This document shows, in pieces, positions 35,740 through 46,517 of a stretch of 64,000 nucleotides of DNA (position 1 is its first letter; each line of letters starts with the position of its first letter). A program made the position numbers and the translations under genes. The DNA comes from Hyaloscypha bicolor E. Lineage: Eukaryota; Ascomycota; Leotiomycetes; Helotiales; Hyaloscyphaceae. The stretch is from positions 62,001 to 126,000 of the forward strand of contig NW_020194674.1 of assembly GCF_002865645.1 (NCBI RefSeq), in the 5' to 3' direction. The notes under the pieces are model-generated. The model did not search any database, was not told where the DNA came from, and was given only the letters and a program-made list of their open reading frames with translations.

Positions 35740-35984
35740 TGTGACGGCAGGAACAGAGCAATGGAACGAGGCTCAAAGATCAATGATTTCCAATGTCTTA
35801 AGAATTTAAAGCTAAGGAGGACAGGAGTGAGGTGTGGCAGTGGATAAGTAGGTATGGCCAAGACCACTGAAACGCCGAGCTTTGGAAGCGAGCTTGGTTT
35901 GAACCATAGCTTGGAACCTTAGCTGAAACCAACCCCTTTGGCTGAAACCACGTCCGTATCAACCATGTGACACCAGCCGTCACA
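35740..35984. mobile_element. Intact solo LTR with 5-bp target duplication
   Basis: 245 bp beginning TGTGACGGCAGG and ending CCAGCCGTCACA, so the ends also form a short inverted repeat. It is flanked by ATAGT at 35735-35739 and 35985-35989, a perfect 5-bp duplication. Base composition is normal with no sign of RIP. It carries the word TTTAAAGCTAAGGAGG, related to the core of the other LTRs. The 61-codon frame inside (35798-35983, minus) is chance. Confidence 0.85.
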
Positions 35985-35989
35985 ATAGT

Positions 35990-37029
35990 TATTAAATTTG
36001 TCCAAGATGGGCTCTTTCAAGGGAATAATAACTGGAAATATTACCTCTTTCGCGCAAGCCATAGTACAATAATTCCTTTACCCCATCGAACTTGTTAGAG
36101 CCTGTATAATATTGGAAGCAAATATTATTGTAACTTATATTAATGGAATTAAAATACAATGAGACCGCCTTTAATTTCGTTTTATAGCTACTTTGGAATT
36201 TAGTCCAGAGATTAGAGCTATTACTAAATGGGCCAAAGGTGAAGATCTAGAGATAATCAAAGCCAAGGATGAAAAATCGAAACAATTGAGCTAGTAAGAA
36301 ACAATACCCAATGTTGCTATAATTATGCAAGCTGATTATTTTCGTCTGTATAGTGGTTCAGCCTTCCGTTTCTTGCTTCTGTTTTTGAGAAAGCAGAAAC
36401 AGTGCTGCATCGTGTAACTGGTTGGCAAAACAAGTCTATAGTCACTCTGAAAGACCTCGATTGGGTAGTCTCCTCGCTTCTATCTCTATTTGTCTCTCTT
36501 CTAGCCTTCAAGGGTGGCCACAAAATCAACTCGAGCGCCTGACTTCCTCGAAACCAACTTCAAAAAGCCATCCAAACTTCATAAAAATGATGTTGAACCC
36601 TTAATCTCCCACCCTCCTCAGCACTTCCCGAAGCAATGGAAATGCTGGGGCCAGGTACAGACACCAATTTTGCAACGCAAGCACACATCCTCTGGGCCCT
36701 CGCACACGACTTTTCCTATCAGGGAGCACCAATGCACAGCCTCACGGAGACATGATGGCTAGCTAAAAAGATCTCCTTGGAATCAATTCTTCGTCCGAGA
36801 GCTGCTGTGAAAGAAGGGACCCGCTGGATAGGAGCTGCGGCTGCGACATTACCGAAAATTGTACAAGAAGATAGTGTTGTTTTTGGAAGCAGTTTTCTTC
36901 CTGGTGGTATATGTTTCCTACCTAGACCGACTCCTCAGATCTGTCTCTAAGCACACAATTCAGGAAGCCATCAGCAGTAGTCCAATCTGGTACCCGCATG
37001 ACAAGACTGCCTTTCCCAGTGTGTCAAAT
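35990..37029. other. One kb without a supported gene
   Basis: Mixed composition. Short frames at 36422-36604 and 36514-36762 lack domains or splice structure. Nothing further recognised. Confidence 0.45.
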
Positions 37030-37074
37030 GAGTAGAGTAGAGTAGAGTAGTGGGTCCTACTCATACTCTACTCA
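37030..37074. repeat. GAGTA microsatellite with an inverted partner
   Basis: Four tandem GAGTA units (37030-37050) followed, after TGGGTCC, by the complementary TACTCATACTCTACTCA (37058-37074). The strand can fold back on itself. It sits exactly at the change to AT-rich DNA. Confidence 0.7.
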
Positions 37075-37950
37075 ACCAATATTAGGTTTAACTATTAGAG
37101 TAATCAAATATCTTGAAGTATTTTATAGAATTTTATTAGAAAAATACTCGCGAAATAGTATTTTATAAATTGCCTTATAAATTATATAAAGTTTCTAATA
37201 TAAAGTAATAGAAACGAAAGATATAGAGCTTATAAATATATTAAATGGCTCTAAATACAGAGGCTAATAGTAATTCTTTTATTAAAAACCCCAAAAAATA
37301 ATATAAATAATATTTATATATATTATATTTAATTTTTTTCTTACTTTTTATTTCTTATATAATAAATTACTTATAATATAAGATATCTATAAGCTCGCAA
37401 ATGACTTATATAATTTTCTAATTATTTTCTTTAATTTAGATTAATTAGAATTCTTCTAATTAGAATTTATATATTTATAAAATTTCAAAATTCTTTCTTT
37501 AATATTATTTTTTTACTTAGGAATTTGAGGCTATTTTTGAAGTTCTTAAGATCTTTAAATATAACTTTATAATTCTTAATTTTTTAAAGTTATTTAAATT
37601 CTTATATATATATATATATATTAATTATAATTTATATAAATATAAAAGTAATAAGGGCTTTAATAAGCTTAATATATAAGAGAAATATTTTTGAGAAGAT
37701 TCTAGTAAGATTTAAATAAAGCAGCCGTAAAGCGGCTGCAAAATAGCTATAATGGCTTATATATTCCGAAGGCTTATATATATTCTCGATTTTTTCTTTC
37801 TTTATTTAATAAAATATTAAATTTAATTACTTATATAAAAATTTCTAAAAATAGCCTATATAAAATTCATTAAGAATTTAATAAATGATCAAATGAATTA
37901 ACAGGAATTTAAATAATTACTTTATTTTAAAAATTTAAAAGCTAAGTGTA
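37075..37950. repeat. AT-rich block, decayed repeat
   Basis: About 0.9 kb of very AT-rich DNA between two normal-composition pieces, with a short TATATA run near 37605-37620. No coding trace was found. Confidence 0.5.
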
Positions 37951-38160
37951 ATATGCGAATGTGCAATGTGCAATGCGCAATTGTCATGAAAAATCGGGGT
38001 TTTGGCAGTACAGGGGTTGACGGCCTCGGTACTGGGAGGTTGTATTGAGATAAGGAGCCCTGCAAAAAGTCTCGGTTATAGCGCTATGGGCGCTGTAGTT
38101 GCCTTGTTGGCTCGGTAGTTTACGCCCGAAGATTGCCTCGCACACGCCTCCTATTAGTCG

Positions 38161-38526
38161 TAATCGTTCGGCGTTTCCCACCTACAATTCGCCTAGCACG
38201 CCTTGTAGGTGAGGGATAGCGATACGCAACGAACAGCGATACGCAAATCTGAGATTTGGTGGGAATCTCTCCTTTTCTCCCTTTGAATTCTCACAACGCA
38301 GCGTAATAAAATAGTGTCTAAGTATTGGGAATTGATCCCAAGGTGTAGGCCCTTTAGCTTAGTAAGTTTTAAAACCAAAAAATTAAGGCGTTGTTATGAT
38401 GCAAATCTGCCCGATTTGCCTATACAAATTTTGGTGCGATTTGCGTATCGCTGTTCGTTGCGTATCGCTATCCCTCACCTACAAGGCGTGCTAGGCGAAT
38501 TGTAGGTAGGAAACGCCGAACGATTA
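38161..38526. mobile_element. Fold-back element with 88-bp inverted arms
   Basis: Arms 38161-38248 and 38439-38526 are reverse complements over 88 bp with a single mismatch (38179, a C/T difference). The loop is 190 bp. The outermost bases are TA-ATCGTTCGGCG...CGCCGAACGAT-TA, which fits a TA target duplication flanking a Tc1/mariner-type non-autonomous element. Each arm holds a doubled word, GCGATACGCAA. No transposase frame is present. GC content is normal, so neither arm shows RIP apart from the single C/T site. Confidence 0.75.
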
Positions 38527-40703
38527 ATGCATGCCCGAAAATTTGGTAGCGAATTGAACCTGAAAATTAATACCCTCGATTAATTTCTTAAACAGTCAGT
38601 ACATCTGGCTTCCCTAATTTATAGGGCTATTCCACCAGACTGTAAAAGTTAAGAAAATATTTAATTGCAATTATTATAGGAATTATTATAGAAAACGTTG
38701 GTTTGCGGGCCAGATTTCTGCGTCCCATAACTAACCGGGGGGGCATGCCTCGTTAAACGCTTCCAGCGATGGTTCTACAGGCCTTGAGCCCTATTTTCAG
38801 TACTTTGTGCCAGAACCACCGTTTACCTTGCACGAACTGCATAGCGGACATAGGGACCGGGCGCTGCCAGTAGGCCGTTCCATGGGGGATCCAGATCGAA
38901 TTCTGTTTTGGTGCATACGAGATCGTCCACGGTTTTCCGGTTTTTCGTATGATCCTTGTGTCTCGAATCTTTTGGGATAGAATTTAGGACGCGAACGACT
39001 TGTGCGGTGATCGCATGACGTGGGTGGGTAGAGATCTACCGGAGCCGAAGGGTTTCCGGTAATAGTACCAGTACCAACAAAAAAGTATTAATGGCGTCTC
39101 TCTAGTATCCTGCAGTCATTTTTCGTTTGCGATTCACCTAGAGTCGGTCAGAAACAGATGCGACTCACGGGCATGGCTTTCGGGTCGATGCAAGGTGCTC
39201 CTCCGAGACAATGGCTTGGCGAAATACGAAGTGGCTGTGGATCTCAATCAGTGATCTGAGGCCACTAGCACAGAATCTAGAATTCGGGAACGATTCTTAC
39301 GAGGGGTTTAACGCGTAAGGGTAACCAAAACTCCCTGTGATATCGTATGTTATTTTGCAAGAATTCGTTTGAGTTGCATGATTTAAGAGGTTAAGAATCC
39401 ACTTGTAGTATTTCGAGAAAACTAGTGCTGGCCCTGTCACCAGATGATTTTTGAATGGGAATGGGTAGATATCAGGCCGAGACGGGTCTATAATTCGGGG
39501 GAAAGACCTGCCAAGATGCTTTCACGCGCATCTATTCTCTAACGATCCTGCCTATAACTGTGAGTCCTGAACTACCTGAGATCTCCCTAGAATATAAAAT
39601 CTGATCGCCCCTCCGGGCTGCAAACCTGTGGAAGCCCTTTAGCTTTTGCAAGGAAACTTATCGGAAAAAGAGGAAAAGATTAACAGTGGCACGGTCGTGC
39701 GCATGGAAGCTTCTATAGTGGATTCGTATTTCTCGCCTTTATTCGTTAATTCTGAGATCAATTTTCGCTTTTCGTAACTAAATATGTCTTTCCGCCTTGG
39801 TATTGAACGGGAATAGAAAGCTAATGGCCAATTCCTCTAACAGAACAGATATCTTTGAGGACCCTAAAGCTTGTTCTTGAAAGTTCGGAAACATGCAATT
39901 GAGAGCTTCGAGCACAGAAAATTTTAATTAGACTTAGTAAAAGCGCGGAAACATTTCAAAGAGACTCGTGAAGTATTGTATTAATAATGCATACATTTAA
40001 TTACGTTCCATCTTGTGTCAGGAAAGGTTGAAGAAGCAACCCACCGGATCCGTGCTACTACGGACCGTTTCCGGATGAAATGATATATTATAGTTAAGGA
40101 TTAATAAAAGAAATAAGGCTCCAGGCCCGCTAGTCGAATGATACTCGAACCATTTCTCATCCCTTCTCGATCCCGCCACACTTCGGGCAGCTCCCTGTAT
40201 TCATCTGTCCTTTCATTCCTACACAGTGAAAGATCGCTTTGACAGGAGCCTGGATGTACTCTATAAGAAAGACAACAGTTAGAGCCCGGTCTTCTGGGAA
40301 TTGGTGGGCAATATTATTATGTTGGGAAGCCTGCTGTGGCTGCTGGAGACTTTAAAGCTTGAATCCTGATGGCTCTGAAAACCAACTGCACTCTGGGCGC
40401 ACCCTTTCTTCCCAACATCTCTGTATCACAACACCTCGAGATGAAAATGGCCCCACTCGAGTTTAATTTCTCGTCCCTCTTACCTCAGGCTCCCCTTTGT
40501 CAATCAGTGCATCAAAATCTCTACCTCATGGACCTGACTTGAATCAAACTATTTTCTCACAAGGCGTTAGACGAAACGACACGACCATTTAGAACCCTAC
40601 TGCCGTTCTTTAGATGGACTTACAAAGCCATCAAAGTGACTAGGTGTTGAGCTTGAACACTAGGCTCACGAGCAGTCAAAATTCCATTCAGAACAAGAAT
40701 CCT
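38527..40703. other. 2.2 kb of normal composition without ORFs
   Basis: Between the fold-back element and the SANT-like gene I see no frame of 60 codons on either strand, although base composition is ordinary (GC-containing, not RIP-like). It may be a long promoter/leader of the downstream gene, a decayed gene or a non-coding transcript. Pyrimidine-rich tracts at about 40,440-40,510 fit a promoter region. Confidence 0.4.
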
Positions 40704-41681
40704 ATGGACCTCCGTGCAATGTTGAATCCCGCCGCGGGAGAACCTGAAATAACTCACAACATGATCGAAAACAAGCAATCCAATGAGCAATTTTCATTCA
40801 AGTCACTTATGAGCGACAAAATGCAACAACACTTTCACCTTCTACCAATTCAGTTAGAGCAGCCTGTGCCAGCTCACTGTCAAACAATACAGCCGTACCA
40901 TTTCAGTCCTATCAATCCGTCTGTACCGCAATCTCCACATTCTACTTCCTACCCTCGACAGCCTTTCACTCCCGCATTCAGTCGTGGCTGCCCAACACCA
41001 TTGCTTTCTAACCCACATCACCATTTCCCTCGCCAACCTGAACACCACGTCCCGAGTGACTTCACAGCCAGACATCAAAAATTCCACGTTGCGGTTTGGA
41101 AACCAACCTCATTGCCCTCTCCCAGACAGCACATTGACGATCAACAAGTTCAAGATATATATTGGCACTCACCCCAATACCACAACCGTCCAAGAACCGC
41201 AACACACACTCGTCCAGGCACCAACCGCGTCACGAAACCCCCAAAACGAGGGAGGCAAGGTCAGCACTCGAACAAAGCGTATACAGTAGAGCAAGTACAC
41301 TGGTTGCGGTACCACCGCGAAGACTTGCAACTCCCCTGGCCTCAAGTGCACGCTTACTTCAGCCGCTGCTTCCCGGATACTGAGCGCTTGACGGAATCAT
41401 GCCTCAGCAGCCGCTATTACCGCAACAACGTGGTGCCCAAGCTTGATGGAAATGGTGGCTCGGTATTAGATAGCAACGGCAAGGTTGTTATGATTCCTGC
41501 GAAGGTGAGAGATAGGGTTACTACAGAGGGGAAGATGAAGCCGTTCTTGTTTGTTGATAAGCATCCGGAGTTTGCCCTAGTTTACGACTGGGTGAAGCAG
41601 AATGACAAGACAAGGGCGACGACCATTATGCAGGGTCTTGAGGAGAGTACCGGTGAGGCTAGTGGCAAGTTTCTTTATTGA
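40704..41681 (+). CDS. Fungal SANT/Myb-like DNA-binding domain protein
   Basis: Intronless, 325 residues from the ATG at 40704, opening with MDLRAMLNPAAGEPEI. Residues about 20-170 are disordered and rich in P, H, Q and S. A basic patch (KPPKRGRQGQ) precedes a compact domain at about 193-248: YTVEQVHWLRYHREDLQLPW, then VHAYFSRCFP and SSRYYRNNVVPKLD. The tryptophan spacing and helix-turn-helix pattern resemble the small SANT/Myb-like domain of many filamentous-fungal regulators. The opening MDLRAMLNP also recalls such proteins. It is probably a nuclear DNA-binding protein; the target is unknown. The frame extends upstream to 40644 without an ATG. It is the only gene in an island of about 7 kb between two AT isochores. 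Confidence 0.7.
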   Translation: MDLRAMLNPAAGEPEITHNMIENKQSNEQFSFKSLMSDKMQQHFHLLPIQLEQPVPAHCQTIQPYHFSPINPSVPQSPHSTSYPRQPFTPAFSRGCPTPLLSNPHHHFPRQPEHHVPSDFTARHQKFHVAVWKPTSLPSPRQHIDDQQVQDIYWHSPQYHNRPRTATHTRPGTNRVTKPPKRGRQGQHSNKAYTVEQVHWLRYHREDLQLPWPQVHAYFSRCFPDTERLTESCLSSRYYRNNVVPKLDGNGGSVLDSNGKVVMIPAKVRDRVTTEGKMKPFLFVDKHPEFALVYDWVKQNDKTRATTIMQGLEESTGEASGKFLY

Positions 41682-42600
41682 TATGGTGCGGATTTTGCTA
41701 ATGTAGTAATAGAGTGGAAGGAGTACCAACAAGGTTTGAGAAAAATCGATTACCGGAGCCAGGGACTTGTGCTCCGGTTAGCACAAGTGGATTGTCGGAG
41801 CCCATATATATCCTCAAAATTATGATTGATGGCGGTGGTTTGGGGTTTGGTGTTAATGGTTTGGGATACCCATTCTGTCTTGTATTATCTGCAACGATGC
41901 ACTTTGTAGCTGGTTTACTGGTCTTGAATGCTTTATAAGGGTCCGTATAATATTGCGGTTTTTTGTGTGTTGGACTTCTGTGTGAGAGTTTAAATGATAA
42001 TGACATATATTGAGTTTGTACTTGCTCATTCAATTACTAATGAGACCTCTCTCATGCCCAAAAATACGTTTACCTACATTGCATACTTTGATCCAAGAGC
42101 TTAGCTTGACTCTCTCCCCTTATTTGCATCACTCTTCCTTCTTCCGCGAATCCTGGCTATAATTTGCAGATTTCAATTAGAACAGCTTTTACCACAAATT
42201 AAGCCAAAATATAAGGAGCTAGAGAAAGAATTCGTTTAGCCACAAACACGAACACAGTGAGTTGGCATTCGGAGTCTTGCAAACACTGGCCAGACTGTCA
42301 TGGCAGCAACCGTGTCGTAGCAGCAACCATGTCGTTGCCAAGTTACCGATGATATAGGCAGGAACTATATGAGATGAGAACAAGGATTTTTCACTCCGTT
42401 ACAATGTCTGGACCTCAGACGGAACGAGTGGCAATCTACGCAGAACTCTTCTACCAACACAGAAATTTGGCTACCACTAACATATCTGAAGCAAGCTAGG
42501 TACATAGCAGATTCCCTCATGGGTGCCAATTTATGGCATTAAGGTGTTATTATAATACCGCCAACTATTACTAGTCACGGAGTTTGAAGAATTATAACTA
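41682..42600. other. 3' flank of the SANT-like gene with an LTR-end-like piece
   Basis: No gene supported. At about 42,300-42,405 repeated AGCAAC words, then ATATAGGCAGGAAC and ACTATATGAGATGAG, ending CGTTACA, resemble the 3' end of the LTR at 35296-35596. A start of that copy is not visible. Confidence 0.4.
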
Positions 42601-45600
42601 GTAAAGACTTGAATTTTGTTTATAGTAGGCTTATACTAGTATAATTAATTCCTTATTCTCTAATTTTTAATACCTTTAATATTATAAGAATTATAAATCA
42701 TATTATAATAATAAAAGAAAGTAAGAAAATAAATCTAAAAATTTCTATTTCTTATTTTATAAAATATGAAACTTAAGAGAAGAAAAAAAGAAAAAAAGAA
42801 ACCCAAAATAATAGAAAATAGCTTATTTTATATAATTCAAGCTAGCTATTATATTAGCTTTCTTATAAATAAAATATTATATTTTATAGAATATATAAAG
42901 TTATATATAATTAAATTTATAATATATATATATTAATAATAATCTTTAAACTTTAAGCTCTTATTATATATATTAAATAAATAAAAGTATAAAAAGTCTT
43001 ATAACTTTATAAGTCTTAATTTAATATAATATTTATTTAAGTATATATATATATCTCAAAATATTTTAGTATTTAATATAATTAAAAAAGTAAAAAGAAT
43101 TTATATATTTTAAATCTTAATTATAAATTAATTATAATTATATTAAAAATTTAATTAATAGATTTTATTTGCCTTATTTATTTTTATAATTTAGGGTTAT
43201 AATAATTAAAAAAATTATTACTTTTAAATTAAACTAACTATATATATAATAATAAAAATATAAAATAACTTCTTTATTTCGAAAGTATTAATTAGATATT
43301 AAATTAGTAATAATTTAGAGTAATATTATTTAATAAAACTATAAAAAAAATTTAAAATTTAATACGTTTTTTATTTTCTTATAAAACTAATTAGCGAATT
43401 ATTAAAAGTTATTAAATATAATTTTATTTATAATATAAAAACTAGTAATAATTTTTAAAATCAAAGAAATCAAAGATTTAATAATTTAAAACTTAAAAGA
43501 AAGCTTTAAAAAAAACCCCAAAATTTTAGTAAATAAGTTTATAAAACTAAATATGAAATGGCCTTATAAGCCTCTAATTTATAAAACCTTATAAGACTTA
43601 ATAACTAAAACTTCATTAATTAATAAATGAATTTCTTTTAATTAAAAATTAATTCTAAAAACTTTTTTATTATAAGTCCTATAATATATTACTTATTATC
43701 TATATTAAAAAAATTAATTTAAAGTTTTTAAAAGGCTTAAATAATAAATAATGAATTATTAATACTTTAGTTTCTAATTAATATTTCTTATTAATTTTTA
43801 AAAGAAAAGTTTATTTTATATTTTCTTATAAATTAATAATAATATTAAATAAAATAAAGAATTAAAAAAAAATAAAAGTCAATTAATTTGTTTTTACTAT
43901 TATTTAAAGAATTCTTTAAAAGTTTTTATATTTTATTATATAAATAAAAATTAAACTTTCGGGGTTTATTACTTTTATAAATATTCTTTTAATAGAATTT
44001 AATATTATATTATATTACTTTATAAAAAATTTTAATTTTTAATATATAAAATTAAATAAATAAAGAAAGCACTAATATAATATTATTTAACTTAAATAAT
44101 AAATAATTAAAATTAGAATTAGAATTTAAAATCTTTATTTAAAATATATAAAAATAAAAATAAAAATATTATTTTAGTAAATAATAAATTATAATAATTA
44201 AATAATTCTAGAAATTTTATTTACTATTTATAATATAAAAAATTATATTTATAATACTTTTATTAATATATATTAAATATAATAAAGCACTTTATAATAC
44301 TTTTATTAATATATATATTACGAAACCATATTTCTAGATTTGGAAAGCAGGTAAAATAGCTTTTAATCCGAGGATTTTAAACTAAGGAAGAAAGCTTATA
44401 AGTACAGGAGCTTTGGTATTCTAAATACTAGCCAGCTGAATGCGTCATCACGGTCACGTGACGCTAAATTTACTAGTAAAGCAGCAGAGTATAATAATAT
44501 ATAAGGAAATAAACTTATAATTCTTTTATTATAATATTTATTATATAAATAAATTTATAGTTAGTATTATAGAAATAAGTTATTAATATATATTAATTTT
44601 ATTTAATTAAAACTTTTAAGGTTTCTAACTTTTTTTTAATTTAATTCTTTTAATTTATAAATATAAATTATAATAAAAATATAATAATTTAAAGCTTTTT
44701 TAAGAATTATTTTAAGAATTATTTTTGCTTTAAAATTTAAAAAAAAATTATTTTCTGTTTTTAAAATAAATCTTTTAATATAAGCTTTAAAATATTTCTA
44801 ATTAAAATAAGTTTAATAATATAAAAAAAAACATTTAATAAATTTTTTTTTCTCGAAATAATAAAATATTTATAAAACAAAAATACAATTATTTATAATA
44901 ATTATAAAATGAAATATTTCTTAAAATAACTAATTTATAAATTATAATATATAAAATTAAAAATTAAATTATATATTAATTAATTAATTTATATAATAAA
45001 AGAATAAAAAGAAGTTATATAATAAATTTTTTTTTTAAAATATAATTTTAAAAAGCTATTATTTATAATTTATAAAGCTTTATTGGGTTATTTAAATTAC
45101 TTTAAATATTAAATATTTAAAACAAGAAAATAATTCTATAATATTTTATAACTTTGGAATTATATATTTAAATAAATTTATATATTTCTTTTATAAATCT
45201 TAATATTACTTCTTTTAATTTCTTAAAAATCTTATTTATATTAAAGATATTTAATATATAATTTAAGTTTTTCTTTTTAAGAAAACATTAAATATTATAA
45301 TAATATATATTAGTAACTATTTTAAATTCTATTAAGAATCTTTATTTAAGCTTAAAATATTTCAGAATTATTTAAAACCCTAATTTACTTTATATATAAG
45401 TAATTTACTTTAGGTTCTATTTCATATAAATACATGCCTTTTAATTACTATTATTTAATACTTAGTATTTAAAGCTAGTATTAATATAATTTAGAGATAT
45501 TTTGCAAAATACAAAAACTTAATAACTATTATAATTACAGAAGTCCCAGAGTAATTTCTAGTAATTTTAAATCTCAAGGCTTACTTTTCTTTAGTAATTA

Positions 45601-45750
45601 CTTCCTATAATTATAGGGTATTATAGCCTAATAATTATTTCTTTCCTAAGGCAAAAGTAATTAATTCATTACTTTACTATAGCTTTTCTATTAAGAAATA
45701 ATTCATAATAAAAATTATGCGAGAAGTGTGATATTTATATAATAATTGAA
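42601..45750. repeat. AT isochore, RIPped repeats
   Basis: About 3.1 kb of extremely AT-rich sequence with no gene. The only break is the GC-containing LTR-like island at 44,316-44,500. Confidence 0.7.
44316..44500 (+). mobile_element. LTR-like remnant of the 25.4-kb solo LTR family
   Basis: It starts TATTACGAAACCATATTTCT and continues GATTTGGAAAGCAGG, which lines up with TGTCACGAG...CTGGAAGGC of the solo LTR at 25442 through transitions. It also contains ACTAAGGAAGAAAG and a CACGTG motif at about 44455. Only partly RIPped. The 3' end and any target duplication were not located. Confidence 0.5.
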
Positions 45751-45816
45751 ACATTATGCCTTAAGAAGTACTATAAAGGTAGTTAGAAAGGGCAAAGCTA
45801 GTATTCAAATACTCAG

Positions 45817-45855
45817 TTTTTTCAGAACTGCCTATAGTATGTGGTTCTGAAAAAA
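45817..45855. repeat. 12-bp perfect inverted repeat
   Basis: TTTTTTCAGAAC (45817-45828) and GTTCTGAAAAAA (45844-45855) with a 15-nt loop. Three nearby partial direct repeats start GCTAGTATTC, GCTAGTGTTC and GCTAGCATTC (about 45797, 45951 and 45977). It may be the end of a small transposon at the isochore border. Confidence 0.6.
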
Positions 45856-46517
45856 TTGCGATTTGTATGGGAGCAAATACTGCGAATACCAGTGTTTGGT
45901 TGCTAGCACACAAAAATTTACGGAACACTAAAATTCCTAATAATCGAAAGCTAGTGTTCGATTGCCGACCAAATGCTAGCATTCAAAAAGTTGCGAAACA
46001 GGGCCTTACAAGTACCAGAGCCAATGGCCTCCGATAACGTTCAGTTCCTGTAATAGTCTCAGGCACTGCTAGCTGCTCGCGACTGAGTTAAGAGTCGCAA
46101 TCATGGAATCAGATGCTAAAAGTCCAAGCTAGAGAAGGACAGAAGGAAAGAGGGGTGGTGGTAGGGCAGTACGGAAATCGAAGGACTTGGGATGGAAAAT
46201 CGGTGGGGTGATACGAAGAGACCTTTCAATGGGCACTTGTCAGGGAATATTTGGGTTCTAATACAGATATCATACACACCTAAAAAGGGTAAAGAATCTA
46301 ATTTATATATTCCAAGGGAAAAGAGCCGGGGAACTGGATATAAGATTGAGAAAGAGCAATGTTATAAGGACAAAGAATGTCACATAATAATATTCTGGGC
46401 TAAAAAGCCAATAACTGTATATCAGAAATAAAGCTTTTAAAGAACGTAGATTTTATGCATATGGCTCTACGTCTCTGTGAGCCCGGAGTTTGATGTTCCA
46501 GCATTGATTACTAATTG
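45856..46517. other. Border region without a supported gene
   Basis: Composition returns to normal at about 45,980. The frame at 46192-46431 is lysine-rich and has no recognisable features. It probably includes the 3' flank of the gene at 46518. Confidence 0.4.
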
